From the NCBI RefSeq assembly GCF_024124665.1, contig NZ_JAMXSB010000019.1, positions 1-64,000 of the forward strand: DNA of 64,000 bases, read 5' to 3'. The translations under genes and the position numbers were made by a program. The stretch is from Pleionea sp. CnH1-48. Lineage in GTDB: Bacteria > Pseudomonadota > Gammaproteobacteria > Enterobacterales > Kangiellaceae. Positions 27,087 to 35,181 of the stretch are shown in pieces; the first letter of the stretch is position 1; every line of letters starts with the position of its first letter. A model generated the notes under the pieces. It did no database searches, was not told the DNA's origin, and was given only the letters and a program-made list of their open reading frames with translations.

Positions 27087-28772
27087 ATGCATAACGAGAG
27101 CCTAAGAAATATAAAAGCTGCTCTTAACGATTTTTTTGGCTTTGCGCCCACCAAACAGAGCTTACTCCTTATACTGATGCTGATACAAAGTGCAACGACT
27201 GGAGTAGGACTGTTATTAATTCTTCCACTCCTTAATACTCTTGGCGTAGATACTTCAATAGAAGAAAGTAGTTACTCTTTTGTTTATATTAAGGAGACAT
27301 TGCCTTTAGAATATATTCTAGCCATTTACGTACTAATTATCAGCGTAATAGCTTTGTTAAATCTTTATATCAGCCTGCTCAAAGTACAATTACAACAAAA
27401 CTACATAGCTTTTCTTCGCACACATACTTATCAGCATCTTCTTTCAAGTCGATGGCAGTATCTTCGCCATCAAAAATCTCCAACACTTGTCCATAACTTG
27501 ACAGTTCAGATACAAAACATAGGTCAAGCAGCGCATTTAGCTTTCACACTTCTCAGCCAGATGCTTTTTTCGATAACATTAATAAGCGTTGCCTTCTTCA
27601 TATCTTGGAAAATGACATTATATTCCCTGATCTGCATGAGCATCCTCTCCCTTATTTTAATACCATTGCATAAACTCAATTACTCTAGCGGCTCAAATTT
27701 TCTAATGAGTTTCAAAGACATATTTAGTTTAATAAGCGAACAACTTCATAATATAAAATACATCAAAGTCAATAATAAAGAAAAACATTGTCTTAACAAA
27801 ATAACTAAAGCGAGCCATTTTTTAGAGAAGCAAAATGTGACCTCAGCAAAAAGCCAAGCGATAGCAAGTTGTGTCTACCTTATCGGCTCTTGCATACTAT
27901 TCAGTGTTATCCTCTATGGTTCTCTCAATATTGTCTCAATACCTATAGGAGAAGCTCTGCTATTAATAGGCATATACGCCCGGCTCCTGCCAAGTGTATC
28001 AAGCGGACACAAAACGTTACTACAGCTTTACCATAAATCACCTTCAATGAAAGGCATTAGTGATTTTCTAACAGAGTTAAAAGTACATAAAGAAGAAAAA
28101 AGCTCAATAGACCGATTGAAATTGAACGATAAGATAACTCTCAGCAATATTGAATACAAACACCCAGACAGCTTAGTTCCGACTATCAAAAATCTTAACT
28201 TCACGATAAAGAAAAACCAAGTTGTAGCCATTTCTGGCCCCTCTGGATCAGGGAAGTCAACGTTAGCAGATTTAATAGCAGGCTTGATAGAACCTTGTTC
28301 CGGAGAAATATATTGTGATAGAACGTTATTGTCAGGTTACTCGATTGCCCAATGGAGAAATTCTTTGAGTTATGTAACACAAGAAACACTGCTTTTTGAC
28401 GACACTTTACGTAATAACATTACCGATTTTTTGCCAGAAAAATTCACGGATGAGGAAATTTGGAATGCCTTACATAAAGCTTCTGCAGATGAATTTGTTA
28501 GGCGACTTCCACAGCAGTTAGACACCCCTCTTGGCGAGCATGGAATGAGACTATCATGTGGCCAAAAGCAGCGACTGTCTCTTGCTAGGGCTCTTATTAA
28601 TAACCCTCAAGTTCTTATTCTTGACGAAGTAACCAGCGCTTTGGATAAAGAGAACATAAACAATATAAACTCCATAATAGAATATCTCAGAGGGAGCTTA
28701 ACAACTATCATCATCTCGCACCATGAATCGTCAATAAAAGGTGCAGATCAAATAATATATCTGAATGAATAG
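27087..28772 (+). CDS. Lasso-peptide ABC exporter (D), permease-ATPase fusion
   Basis: 561 aa. Transmembrane domain with about six helices (about 23-50, 75-100, 155-200, 260-300), ATPase domain from about 345. Walker A GPSGSGKST (384-392), signature LSCGQ (489-493, Cys instead of the usual Gly), Walker B VLILDE (509-514), H-loop His545. No N-terminal C39 peptidase domain, so it does not cleave a double-glycine leader; cleavage is by B2. It should export the mature lasso peptide and may provide self-immunity. SD AAGGA 9 nt before ATG. Confidence 0.88.
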   Translation: MHNESLRNIKAALNDFFGFAPTKQSLLLILMLIQSATTGVGLLLILPLLNTLGVDTSIEESSYSFVYIKETLPLEYILAIYVLIISVIALLNLYISLLKVQLQQNYIAFLRTHTYQHLLSSRWQYLRHQKSPTLVHNLTVQIQNIGQAAHLAFTLLSQMLFSITLISVAFFISWKMTLYSLICMSILSLILIPLHKLNYSSGSNFLMSFKDIFSLISEQLHNIKYIKVNNKEKHCLNKITKASHFLEKQNVTSAKSQAIASCVYLIGSCILFSVILYGSLNIVSIPIGEALLLIGIYARLLPSVSSGHKTLLQLYHKSPSMKGISDFLTELKVHKEEKSSIDRLKLNDKITLSNIEYKHPDSLVPTIKNLNFTIKKNQVVAISGPSGSGKSTLADLIAGLIEPCSGEIYCDRTLLSGYSIAQWRNSLSYVTQETLLFDDTLRNNITDFLPEKFTDEEIWNALHKASADEFVRRLPQQLDTPLGEHGMRLSCGQKQRLSLARALINNPQVLILDEVTSALDKENINNINSIIEYLRGSLTTIIISHHESSIKGADQIIYLNE

Positions 28773-28792
28773 TCCAGTTAAGCTAATGGGTC

Positions 28793-28939
28793 TTAGGAGC
28801 CTGGTTTTGTTGTCGTCGTCTCGTTGCCACCAAATCCACCTCCTTTTGTGTCTTTAGTTGACAAGTGGTGGCACTCCGGTTTCTCCCATTTCTTTTTGGA
28901 GTCTTGCGAGTCATTTTCTTTATTCATTTTATCTGACAT
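28793..28939 (-). CDS. Lasso-peptide precursor (A), 48 aa
   Basis: A 48-codon gene with strong site AAAGGAG 7 nt before the ATG at 28939. The leader is residues 1-32, hydrophilic and Lys/Asp/Ser-rich, with W18-x-x-P21 and L26, the positions used in lasso leaders for RRE binding (YxxP-like), and Thr31-Lys32 at the cleavage site (Thr at -2, the family hallmark). The predicted core is residues 33-48, GGGFGGNETTTTKPGS: Gly1 is the usual macrolactam donor and Glu8 would close an 8-residue ring. The tail TTTTKPGS ends in Ser, the residue phosphorylated by lasso kinases. It converges with the exporter gene (20 bp between stops) and follows the ATP-grasp gene on the same strand. Exact core boundary and ring size are predictions. 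Confidence 0.88.
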   Translation of the reverse strand: MSDKMNKENDSQDSKKKWEKPECHHLSTKDTKGGGFGGNETTTTKPGS

Positions 28940-28958
28940 TTTCGTCTCCTTTTTTTAT

Positions 28959-28987
28959 AAACTAGCCAATATTAGATACGCTGTAAA
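28959..28987 (-). promoter_or_regulatory. Possible promoter of the lasso precursor gene
   Basis: On the minus strand TTTACA (28982-28987) is 17 nt from TAGTTT (28959-28964), about 20 nt upstream of the precursor ATG. The -10 is weak. It would let the precursor be made separately from the ATP-grasp gene. Confidence 0.3.
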
Positions 28988-29028
28988 GCCCTACCCCACA
29001 TTAACTTTTTTTGAGCATGACATGAAAC

Positions 29029-30300
29029 TCATGGCCCTTCTTGACAAATCTTATATGCTCGTTCAAAACAGGATACTCCAAAAGCAGTATCTCCCAAAGG
29101 TACCTCTAAAGCTCTTTGCATAGTAAAAACATCCCAGTACTCATTAGCTTCCAATAATATAGGGCCTCTTTCTGTTATTGCGATATCCCATCCTATTGAA
29201 AAATACTCAGAAAAAAGTCGTCGATGAGCACGGCGAGCAAGTTTAAGGACATTCGACCAGCCGGGAACAACGACTTCCTTAAACTTAATGTTTTTTGTTG
29301 GGTGCCTGTCTAAAGGTTGGGAGTTTATTCGGTAATCATACGCCTTAGTAAGCTTCCCAGTTTTGGTATCTATTTTTGATATAAAACCAATATTATTAAT
29401 CACTTCATCGCTCACTGGAAATTTTAAAACTCCATCCAGGAACTCAATATCATGCCCTCCTTTAACAAAAGTGACCAATCTAACACAACATACGGTATTT
29501 CCAGCGATCTCCTTTAAAGCCTGGTGACTTTTAATTTTCTTTTGAACAAGAAAACCTCGCTCCTTTGATTCATTCTTGTAATACTTTATTAGCTGTCGCC
29601 AATCAAAGATCTCGTGACTGCCACATAGATGATAGTAGCCATCATTAAATATCCAAAGCTTTGCATTCTCACCTTTACATCCCGTTATTGGTTTAATAAA
29701 CAGGTCATGACAAAACCCATTTCCCTCCACTTGTTCACCATCAACTAAACACTCCCCTTTAGAAAAAACACCTAAGGTTTCAGCATGAGGAAAACTATGT
29801 TGAAAGCATAAATCGGCGAACGCTCTTTTATTATTCAATTCAATTCTTTTTGAAAATTTATTGAGGTATGAAAACAGCCCTTGAATCTCATGGTCATATA
29901 TATAGAAAGCTATCTTCTCTTTACTTTCTGACAGATAAACTTGATAGCGGTAATAAAGCCTGGGAGAGACACCGAAATGTAGAGAAATGTAAAAAAGCTC
30001 CCGTAACTGCCTAAGCCTAGAAACCCCAGAACGTCGTTCAACGTCGCTACCAAACTTACTGACCAGTTTAAGGCTTAATAAAAATACTCGTACAGGCCAT
30101 ATCAACATCAATAAGCCCATAAAACTATAGCGCTGCCATTTCGGTTTCATATAAAAAAAATAGGACTCTGCGATTTTATGAATTGCCGACATTTCTTTTT
30201 TAGAAAAATACACTCTTCCTCGCCAGTAGTATGGACAAAAACAAAAGCGCTTCATGTAAGCCAATTTATTTTTAAAATGTTTCTTTTTTTTCTTAATCAC
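29029..30300 (-). CDS. Sugar-transfer-associated ATP-grasp-like enzyme
   Basis: 423 aa from GTG 30300 (GGA about 8 nt upstream); ATG 30255 would remove a Lys-rich start. The ATP-grasp core lies about 150-423: LFIKPITGCKGENA (phosphate/nucleotide loop), GNTVCCVRLVTF, GWDIAITERGPILLEANEYWD (metal-binding acidic end). This fits the PF14397 family often encoded near glycan or peptide-tailoring genes. It would join a carboxylate to an amine or other acceptor using ATP; the substrate is unknown. It ends 89 bp upstream of the lasso precursor on the same strand, so it may act on that peptide. It diverges from the tail-collar genes. Confidence 0.75.
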   Translation of the reverse strand: MIKKKKKHFKNKLAYMKRFCFCPYYWRGRVYFSKKEMSAIHKIAESYFFYMKPKWQRYSFMGLLMLIWPVRVFLLSLKLVSKFGSDVERRSGVSRLRQLRELFYISLHFGVSPRLYYRYQVYLSESKEKIAFYIYDHEIQGLFSYLNKFSKRIELNNKRAFADLCFQHSFPHAETLGVFSKGECLVDGEQVEGNGFCHDLFIKPITGCKGENAKLWIFNDGYYHLCGSHEIFDWRQLIKYYKNESKERGFLVQKKIKSHQALKEIAGNTVCCVRLVTFVKGGHDIEFLDGVLKFPVSDEVINNIGFISKIDTKTGKLTKAYDYRINSQPLDRHPTKNIKFKEVVVPGWSNVLKLARRAHRRLFSEYFSIGWDIAITERGPILLEANEYWDVFTMQRALEVPLGDTAFGVSCFERAYKICQEGP

Positions 30301-30546
30301 TGACTAGTCCGTGGTTGTTACTTCCCACTCATTTATCTCAAAAAAATTATACTTACAAACTCGTCCCATCAATATCTACATTCTTGACATTACTCCCATA
30401 TTGACTAGCTTTTCAAGAAGTCATTTTGTCGTTACGTACTGTTGGAAACTTCCTTAATGCTCAATGGAATAAGACTTCGTAAATACAATGATGACTAACC
30501 ATCTTAACTTGCGAGTTATCAACATACACACAATAGGATATTACCT

Positions 30547-31062
30547 ATGGCTGATCCATTTGTTGGTGAAATAAAAATGTATGGCTTCAATTGGGCACCA
30601 AGAAGCTGGGCTCTTTGCAATGGCGCGGTGCTTCCAATTTCTCAAAACACGACCCTTTTCTCTCTCTTAGGAACACAGTTTGGTGGTGATGGTCGCACAA
30701 CCTTTGCCTTACCAGACTTAAGAGGAAGAGTACCTCGCCACATAGACAGCGATCTTGGCATGCGGCAAGGCACAAAAGGAGGAGTGGAAACCGTCACAAT
30801 AAATCAAGCAGAAGTTCCCACCCACACCCACGCTTTTATGGCCTCAACAGAAACGGCGACTGGAAGTAATGTGACTCTTGACGGCACAACAACCTTTGCC
30901 GTCGCCGACGATGTTTTTTATACCTCTCCGTCGAACGTTACCCAGCTGTCTCCACAATCATCAACATCAGCAGGGTCTGGCTTGTCTCATGAAAACCGCC
31001 AACCAAGCTTGGGATTAAACTTTTGTATTGCCTTAACGGGCACTTACCCTTCCAGAAACTAG
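30547..31062 (+). CDS. Tail-collar domain protein 1 (MdpB-like)
   Basis: 171 aa. N-terminal phage tail-collar domain (PF07484 type): FVGEIKMYGFNWAPRSWALCNG, SQNTTLFSLLGTQFGGDGRTTFALPDLRGRVP. The C-terminal half is variable and ends with a short hydrophobic FCIALTG segment and PSRN. First of three tandem paralogues. No signal peptide and no other phage genes nearby, so this is not a prophage fragment but the recurrent 'microcystin-dependent protein' arrangement. Function unknown. ATG preceded by AGGA. Confidence 0.85.
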   Translation: MADPFVGEIKMYGFNWAPRSWALCNGAVLPISQNTTLFSLLGTQFGGDGRTTFALPDLRGRVPRHIDSDLGMRQGTKGGVETVTINQAEVPTHTHAFMASTETATGSNVTLDGTTTFAVADDVFYTSPSNVTQLSPQSSTSAGSGLSHENRQPSLGLNFCIALTGTYPSRN

Positions 31063-31077
31063 ATATGGAGAGCCGAT

Positions 31078-31599
31078 ATGAGTGATGCTTATATAGGAGA
31101 AATCAGAATGTTTGCGGGGAATTTTGCACCGCGAAGTTGGGCTCTGTGTGATGGACAGATTATGGCTATCAGCCAAAATGATGCGCTGTTTTCATTGCTA
31201 GGAACCACTTATGGTGGTGATGGCCGTACTAGCTTTGCTTTGCCGGATCTAAGAGGACGAGTGCCAATTAACTATGGCACAGGCCCAGGTCTACAACCTT
31301 ATGGTCTTGGTCAACAATATGGAGTTGAAAGAGTAACTTTGGCCACCAGTCAAATACCGTCACATAATCACCCAATGCAAGCCGCTTTAAATGATGTCTC
31401 ATCACCAAACCCATCATCACAAATTCTTGGGCAAACGCCCGCAGACTTCTATCACGAATACGAACAAGGCAGAGAGTCTGAGTTTTCAGAACACGCAGTA
31501 CAAAACACAGGCGCCAGTCAGGCTCATAGCAATTTGATGCCCTCACTTTGTGTTAACTTCATCATTGCCCTCTTTGGGCTCTACCCACCAAGAAGCTAA
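31078..31599 (+). CDS. Tail-collar domain protein 2 (MdpB-like)
   Basis: 173 aa; starts 15 bp after the previous stop with GGAG upstream. Same collar domain (YIGEIRMFAGNFAPRSWALCDG, LLGTTYGGDGRTSFALPDLRGRVPI), different middle, and the same C-terminal FIIALFGLYPPRS. The conserved collar with divergent second halves suggests a hetero-oligomer of three related subunits (inference). Confidence 0.85.
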   Translation: MSDAYIGEIRMFAGNFAPRSWALCDGQIMAISQNDALFSLLGTTYGGDGRTSFALPDLRGRVPINYGTGPGLQPYGLGQQYGVERVTLATSQIPSHNHPMQAALNDVSSPNPSSQILGQTPADFYHEYEQGRESEFSEHAVQNTGASQAHSNLMPSLCVNFIIALFGLYPPRS

Positions 31600-31609
31600 G
31601 GAGAATGTC

Positions 31610-32140
31610 ATGGCAGAACCTTTTATCGGAGAAATACGCATAATGCCTTACACCTTTGCACCACGTTCATGGGCAGCTTGCGATGGCCAACTTCTCCCAA
31701 TCAGTCAAAATACCGCCTTATTCGCAATCATAGGAACGATATATGGTGGTGACGGACGCACAACAATGGGGTTACCTAACCTTAAAGCTAGAGTGCCTAT
31801 GCATCCGGGTAATGGTCCAGGTTTAACGCCTCGTGATGAAGGAGAAGCTTTAGGAGCCAACGCTATCACCCTTAACTCAAATCAACTACCAGTCCACAAC
31901 CATCGGGCAGTAGGGATCAGACGAGCAGGGTCAACCAATGTTCCAAATAACACAGTTTTTCCAGCGACAGATAAAGACCTTAACGTCCACGAATACATTC
32001 AAAACAGCACTTCTCTAACACCTATGTCGGGAGAGTCTTTAGCAACTTATGGAGGTAATCAACCTCACGAAAACCAACAGCCTTACTTAGCAATGCAGTT
32101 TTGCATTGCATTAGAAGGCTTGTTTCCTTCGAGAAGTTAA
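31610..32140 (+). CDS. Tail-collar domain protein 3 (MdpB-like)
   Basis: 176 aa from ATG 31610, preceded by AAGGAG at about 9 nt. A much longer frame opening at TTG 31550 would overlap the upstream gene and is rejected. Collar domain FIGEIRIMPYTFAPRSWAACDG, IIGTIYGGDGRTTMGLPNLKARVPM; C-terminal FCIALEGLFPSRS. Third member of the tandem set. Confidence 0.85.
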   Translation: MAEPFIGEIRIMPYTFAPRSWAACDGQLLPISQNTALFAIIGTIYGGDGRTTMGLPNLKARVPMHPGNGPGLTPRDEGEALGANAITLNSNQLPVHNHRAVGIRRAGSTNVPNNTVFPATDKDLNVHEYIQNSTSLTPMSGESLATYGGNQPHENQQPYLAMQFCIALEGLFPSRS

Positions 32141-32147
32141 TAAAACA

Positions 32148-32666
32148 ATGACTTTGATACTTAATCGCCAAAATCCTCATCTCTATCATCAAGTAAAGAT
32201 AAGCCGGTTCAAGGATGAAGATATGCCTTTTCTTCAACAACTTTACGCGTCGATACGAGAACAAGAGTTGGCACTCACCAACTTCTCAAGAGAGGAGAAA
32301 GAATGGTTTATTCAAAACCAATTTCAAACCCAACATCAGTACTATTGCTCACACTACAATACAGAAAGTTTCGACATCGTCTATTTTTGTGATGAAAAAG
32401 CAGGTCGCTTCTTTGTTGACTACTGGGATCATGAAATAAGAGTTGTTGACATTGCTCTTATGCCAAAATTTAGAAATAGAGGAATAGCGAGTTACTTACT
32501 TGAATGTCTGTTCAATAAAGCAGATACCACAGGAAGAAAAGTGTCTATTCATGTTGAAAGACATAACAAAGCCAAGCAACTCTACGAGCGACTTGGCTTT
32601 AAACAAAAAAGTGAAGCTGACGATATCTATTTGCTGATGGAAAGAGCCGTTGAGGCTTGCCCATAA
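32148..32666 (+). CDS. GNAT acetyltransferase next to the tail-collar set
   Basis: 172 aa, 7 bp after the third collar gene. GNAT fold with the CoA-binding RNRGIASYLL motif (about 114-123), a preceding beta strand IRVVDIALMPKF, and RHNKAKQLYERLGF. Transfers an acyl group, usually acetyl, to an amine. Co-transcription with the collar genes is likely; the target might be a collar protein N-terminus or the lasso peptide's Lys45, but neither is shown. Confidence 0.82.
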   Translation: MTLILNRQNPHLYHQVKISRFKDEDMPFLQQLYASIREQELALTNFSREEKEWFIQNQFQTQHQYYCSHYNTESFDIVYFCDEKAGRFFVDYWDHEIRVVDIALMPKFRNRGIASYLLECLFNKADTTGRKVSIHVERHNKAKQLYERLGFKQKSEADDIYLLMERAVEACP

Positions 32667-32678
32667 CTACGTTGCAAA

Positions 32679-32969
32679 TTATTGAACTTGTCGATTAATA
32701 ATGATCTCGTACTCAGTCTCGCTGTTTGGGCTAATAAAAACAGGAACGTCGCCTATAACATCATGCTTAACATTATAAGTTCCCTGAGATAATAAATAAC
32801 TCGGCTGTCCGGTTAGCAAGACAGAAAAACACTCTTTATCTTTGTCATGCTCCTTCGCAGCATTCACTTCTGCTACGGTGAGTTCAACGGTATTGTTGTG
32901 CTCATCCATCAAGCTAACAACATTGCCTTTAATAGAGCACAAGTTTTTGTAGTTAAATTTGTCCATCAT
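32679..32969 (-). CDS. DUF6916-like small protein
   Basis: 96 aa, two adjacent ATGs (32969 and 32966), AGGG upstream. Predicted beta-rich single domain with no catalytic signature. Sequence pattern (FSVLLTGQPSYLLSQGTYNVKHDVIGDVPVFISP) fits a DUF6916-type protein, a family seen beside tail-collar/MdpB genes. Here it converges with the GNAT gene (12 bp between stops) and diverges from the kinase gene. Function unknown. Confidence 0.7.
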   Translation of the reverse strand: MMDKFNYKNLCSIKGNVVSLMDEHNNTVELTVAEVNAAKEHDKDKECFSVLLTGQPSYLLSQGTYNVKHDVIGDVPVFISPNSETEYEIIINRQVQ

Positions 32970-33079
32970 CTTTACCCTGTTGACTTATCATTAAATAGGA
33001 TTTATTAATAGGTTAGCTAATGCTGAAGAAAATAAAAGTAAATAAATTAGATTCAGATTAATAATCAGGATCATTGCTT

Positions 33080-34006
33080 ATGACATCTTTTTTAAGCCTT
33101 GAAAAACCTAAATACAGATATCAAGCATTTGGTTTAGCTATCGACTCGGATATTGAGTGTAATGAACTTTCAAAAAATGAAGGTTTATTTTCTGAAACGA
33201 TTAGAATCCAATACGGGAAGGTTCCTGACTTTCTTGAGGACTCAAATCATCACGGAGCGAGATTCCAAGCAAAAGACTCAGAAATTATTATAAGGGTCGA
33301 TAATATTGCAAAGTACTGGATACGTAACGGTAATGTTATTATCGTTGATAAACATGCAGCTTCAGATAATCAAGCTGTAAAACTCTTTCTACTTGGCTCG
33401 GCACTAGGTGCATTATTAAAGCAAAAGCATTATCTGGTGCTCCACGCCAGCGTTATAGCGACCTCTCGGGGTGCCCTTGCCTTTTGTGGCCCATCAGGAG
33501 TAGGAAAGTCAACACTCACTCAAGCCTTTATTAAACATGGTTTTCAGTTTTTGAGTGACGACTTATGCCTAGTAAAAGAAGATAAGGATGGCTTAAAGGT
33601 TTATCCCGGCTACCCTCAAGTAAAACTATGGGAAGACACTTGCACGGCTTTTTGTCAACCAGTGCAAGAACTAAAAAAAGTTCGACAAGACATCAATAAG
33701 TACGCGCTCCCAAATACTCATCTATTTTGTAAAACTCCCCGTTTTCTAAAGCACGTTTACATTCTCTCTGTTGATCCTCATGATAGGTTACATATTGAAG
33801 ATGTCTCAGGACCAGAAAGCTTTGAACTCATAAGAAAAAATACCTATCGATTTCAGTTTTTAAAAGGTATGGGGCTACAATCAATACACTTTAAACTCTG
33901 TAGCGACTTGATAAAACAGATTCCAATTAAAAGACTTAACCGACCCACATCAGGCTTTAAAGTCGAGGAGCTAATAAATGTTATTGTCCAGGATTTAACT
34001 CTGTGA
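33080..34006 (+). CDS. HprK-like peptide kinase of the lasso locus
   Basis: 308 aa from ATG 33080 (AGGA about 10 nt upstream; a TTG at 33074 is weaker). HPr-kinase-like P-loop GPSGVGKST (137-145), LHAS (121-124) and SDDLC (159-163). Kinases of this type in lasso clusters (paeninodin, pseudomycoidin) phosphorylate the C-terminal Ser side chain of the precursor; the precursor here ends in Ser48, which agrees. Translationally coupled to the sulfotransferase gene by a 4-bp GTGA overlap. Confidence 0.85.
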   Translation: MTSFLSLEKPKYRYQAFGLAIDSDIECNELSKNEGLFSETIRIQYGKVPDFLEDSNHHGARFQAKDSEIIIRVDNIAKYWIRNGNVIIVDKHAASDNQAVKLFLLGSALGALLKQKHYLVLHASVIATSRGALAFCGPSGVGKSTLTQAFIKHGFQFLSDDLCLVKEDKDGLKVYPGYPQVKLWEDTCTAFCQPVQELKKVRQDINKYALPNTHLFCKTPRFLKHVYILSVDPHDRLHIEDVSGPESFELIRKNTYRFQFLKGMGLQSIHFKLCSDLIKQIPIKRLNRPTSGFKVEELINVIVQDLTL

Positions 34007-34854
34007 GTGTTATTAGCTGGCTTGCATCGTATCCAAAATCAGGAAACACATGGTTAAGAGTGTTTCTCGGTAACTTACTAGCTAAAAACAATCACTCGGC
34101 CCTAAAGAACATAGAAAAAGCCCCTATTGCAAGCTGCCGTTCTCTATTAGATGAAGCGATAGGGTATGACTCTAGCTACTTAACAAACGAAGAAATTAAT
34201 AAACTAAGGCCTGAGGTAGAACAGTATTGGGCAAACCAAGAGACACATTGGAAATTTAGAAAAGTGCATGATGCTTATACTTACTCAGATGATGGAAAGC
34301 CAATGATCTCTGATAGTACATTGAACGGCGCTATCTATATCGTAAGAAACCCACTAGATATTTGTATTTCTCTAGCTTACCACCTTGGACATAAGGATAT
34401 TGATAAAAGTATTCAGCAAATGGCAGATCCTAATTTCTCTTTAGCAAGCTCCAATAAAAACTATAATAAGCAGCTCCCACAACAGTTATCAACCTGGTCT
34501 GAACATGTACGGAGCTGGATAAATACAAAAGAGATAAACGTTCATATTATCCGTTATGAAGACATGCAGGCGTTTCCAGTCTCAACTTTTAAAAAAGCTG
34601 CTCATTTTTGTGGATTAAATGCATCTACAAAAGAAATTGAACAAGCAGTGAAGAAAAGCCAATTTTCAGCATTACAAGAAGAAGAACAATCAGAGGGCTT
34701 CAACGAACAAGTGAATAGCAGTGCTTTCTTTCGAAGTGGCCGTTCAGGCAATTGGAAAAGCGTACTATCTGACTTTCAAATAAATAAAATGATTGAAAAC
34801 CACTATGATGTCATGTCGCATTTTGGATATATTGATGAATCGATGCACTATTAA
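34003..34854 (+). CDS. Sulfotransferase of the lasso locus
   Basis: 283 aa, GTG start overlapping the kinase stop. PAPS-binding 5' loop ASYPKSGNTW (8-17) and the 3'-phosphate motif YIVRNPLDICISLAYH (112-127). PF00685-type sulfotransferase. It would move sulfate to a hydroxyl or amine; the core peptide offers Thr9-12 and Ser16 side chains, so peptide O-sulfation is a plausible but unproven role. Operon: kinase, sulfotransferase, B1, C. Confidence 0.87.
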   Translation: MSVISWLASYPKSGNTWLRVFLGNLLAKNNHSALKNIEKAPIASCRSLLDEAIGYDSSYLTNEEINKLRPEVEQYWANQETHWKFRKVHDAYTYSDDGKPMISDSTLNGAIYIVRNPLDICISLAYHLGHKDIDKSIQQMADPNFSLASSNKNYNKQLPQQLSTWSEHVRSWINTKEINVHIIRYEDMQAFPVSTFKKAAHFCGLNASTKEIEQAVKKSQFSALQEEEQSEGFNEQVNSSAFFRSGRSGNWKSVLSDFQINKMIENHYDVMSHFGYIDESMHY

Positions 34855-34868
34855 CAAGAGACACCAAA

Positions 34869-35171
34869 ATGAATCTAAAAGAGTTTACCTCCAAGTCATT
34901 TCAAAGCAACAAACAACACTCTAACTGCATTATCGATGGAGAACTTGTCTTACTAAATATCGAAAACGGTAATTATTACAGCCTAAACTCAACAGCCACA
35001 AACATATGGAGTAAGCTTGATAAAAAGCTTTCATTCAATGCGCTATGTAAGCAACTTCAAGAAGAGTATGACGTTGAAGAAAATCAGTGCTTCTATGATG
35101 TAATGGAAATTCTGACAGAGCTTCATAGAAACGACTTAGTGAACGCCTTTGAAATAGAAGCATCCAATTAG
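34869..35171 (+). CDS. Lasso RRE protein (B1, PqqD-like)
   Basis: 100 aa. PqqD-type winged-helix RRE: beta hairpin ELVLLNIENGNYYSLNSTATNIW, then helices LCKQLQEEYDVEENQCFYDVMEILTELHRNDLV. RRE domains bind the precursor leader (here the W18/P21 region) and present it to B2. SD AAGAGA upstream. 14 bp after the sulfotransferase. Confidence 0.85.
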   Translation: MNLKEFTSKSFQSNKQHSNCIIDGELVLLNIENGNYYSLNSTATNIWSKLDKKLSFNALCKQLQEEYDVEENQCFYDVMEILTELHRNDLVNAFEIEASN

Positions 35172-35181
35172 TAATTGCAAC

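Noticed and set aside
27087-28772. Double-glycine leader bacteriocin system
   Set aside because: The exporter lacks a C39 peptidase domain, and B1, B2 and C genes point to a lasso peptide.
28824-29123. 99-codon plus-strand frame across the lasso precursor region
   Set aside because: It is antisense to the precursor, has no good ribosome site and no recognisable protein features, whereas the minus-strand precursor has both.
30547-32140. Prophage remnant based on tail-collar proteins
   Set aside because: No integrase, capsid, baseplate or lysis genes; the collar trio is a known chromosomal arrangement.
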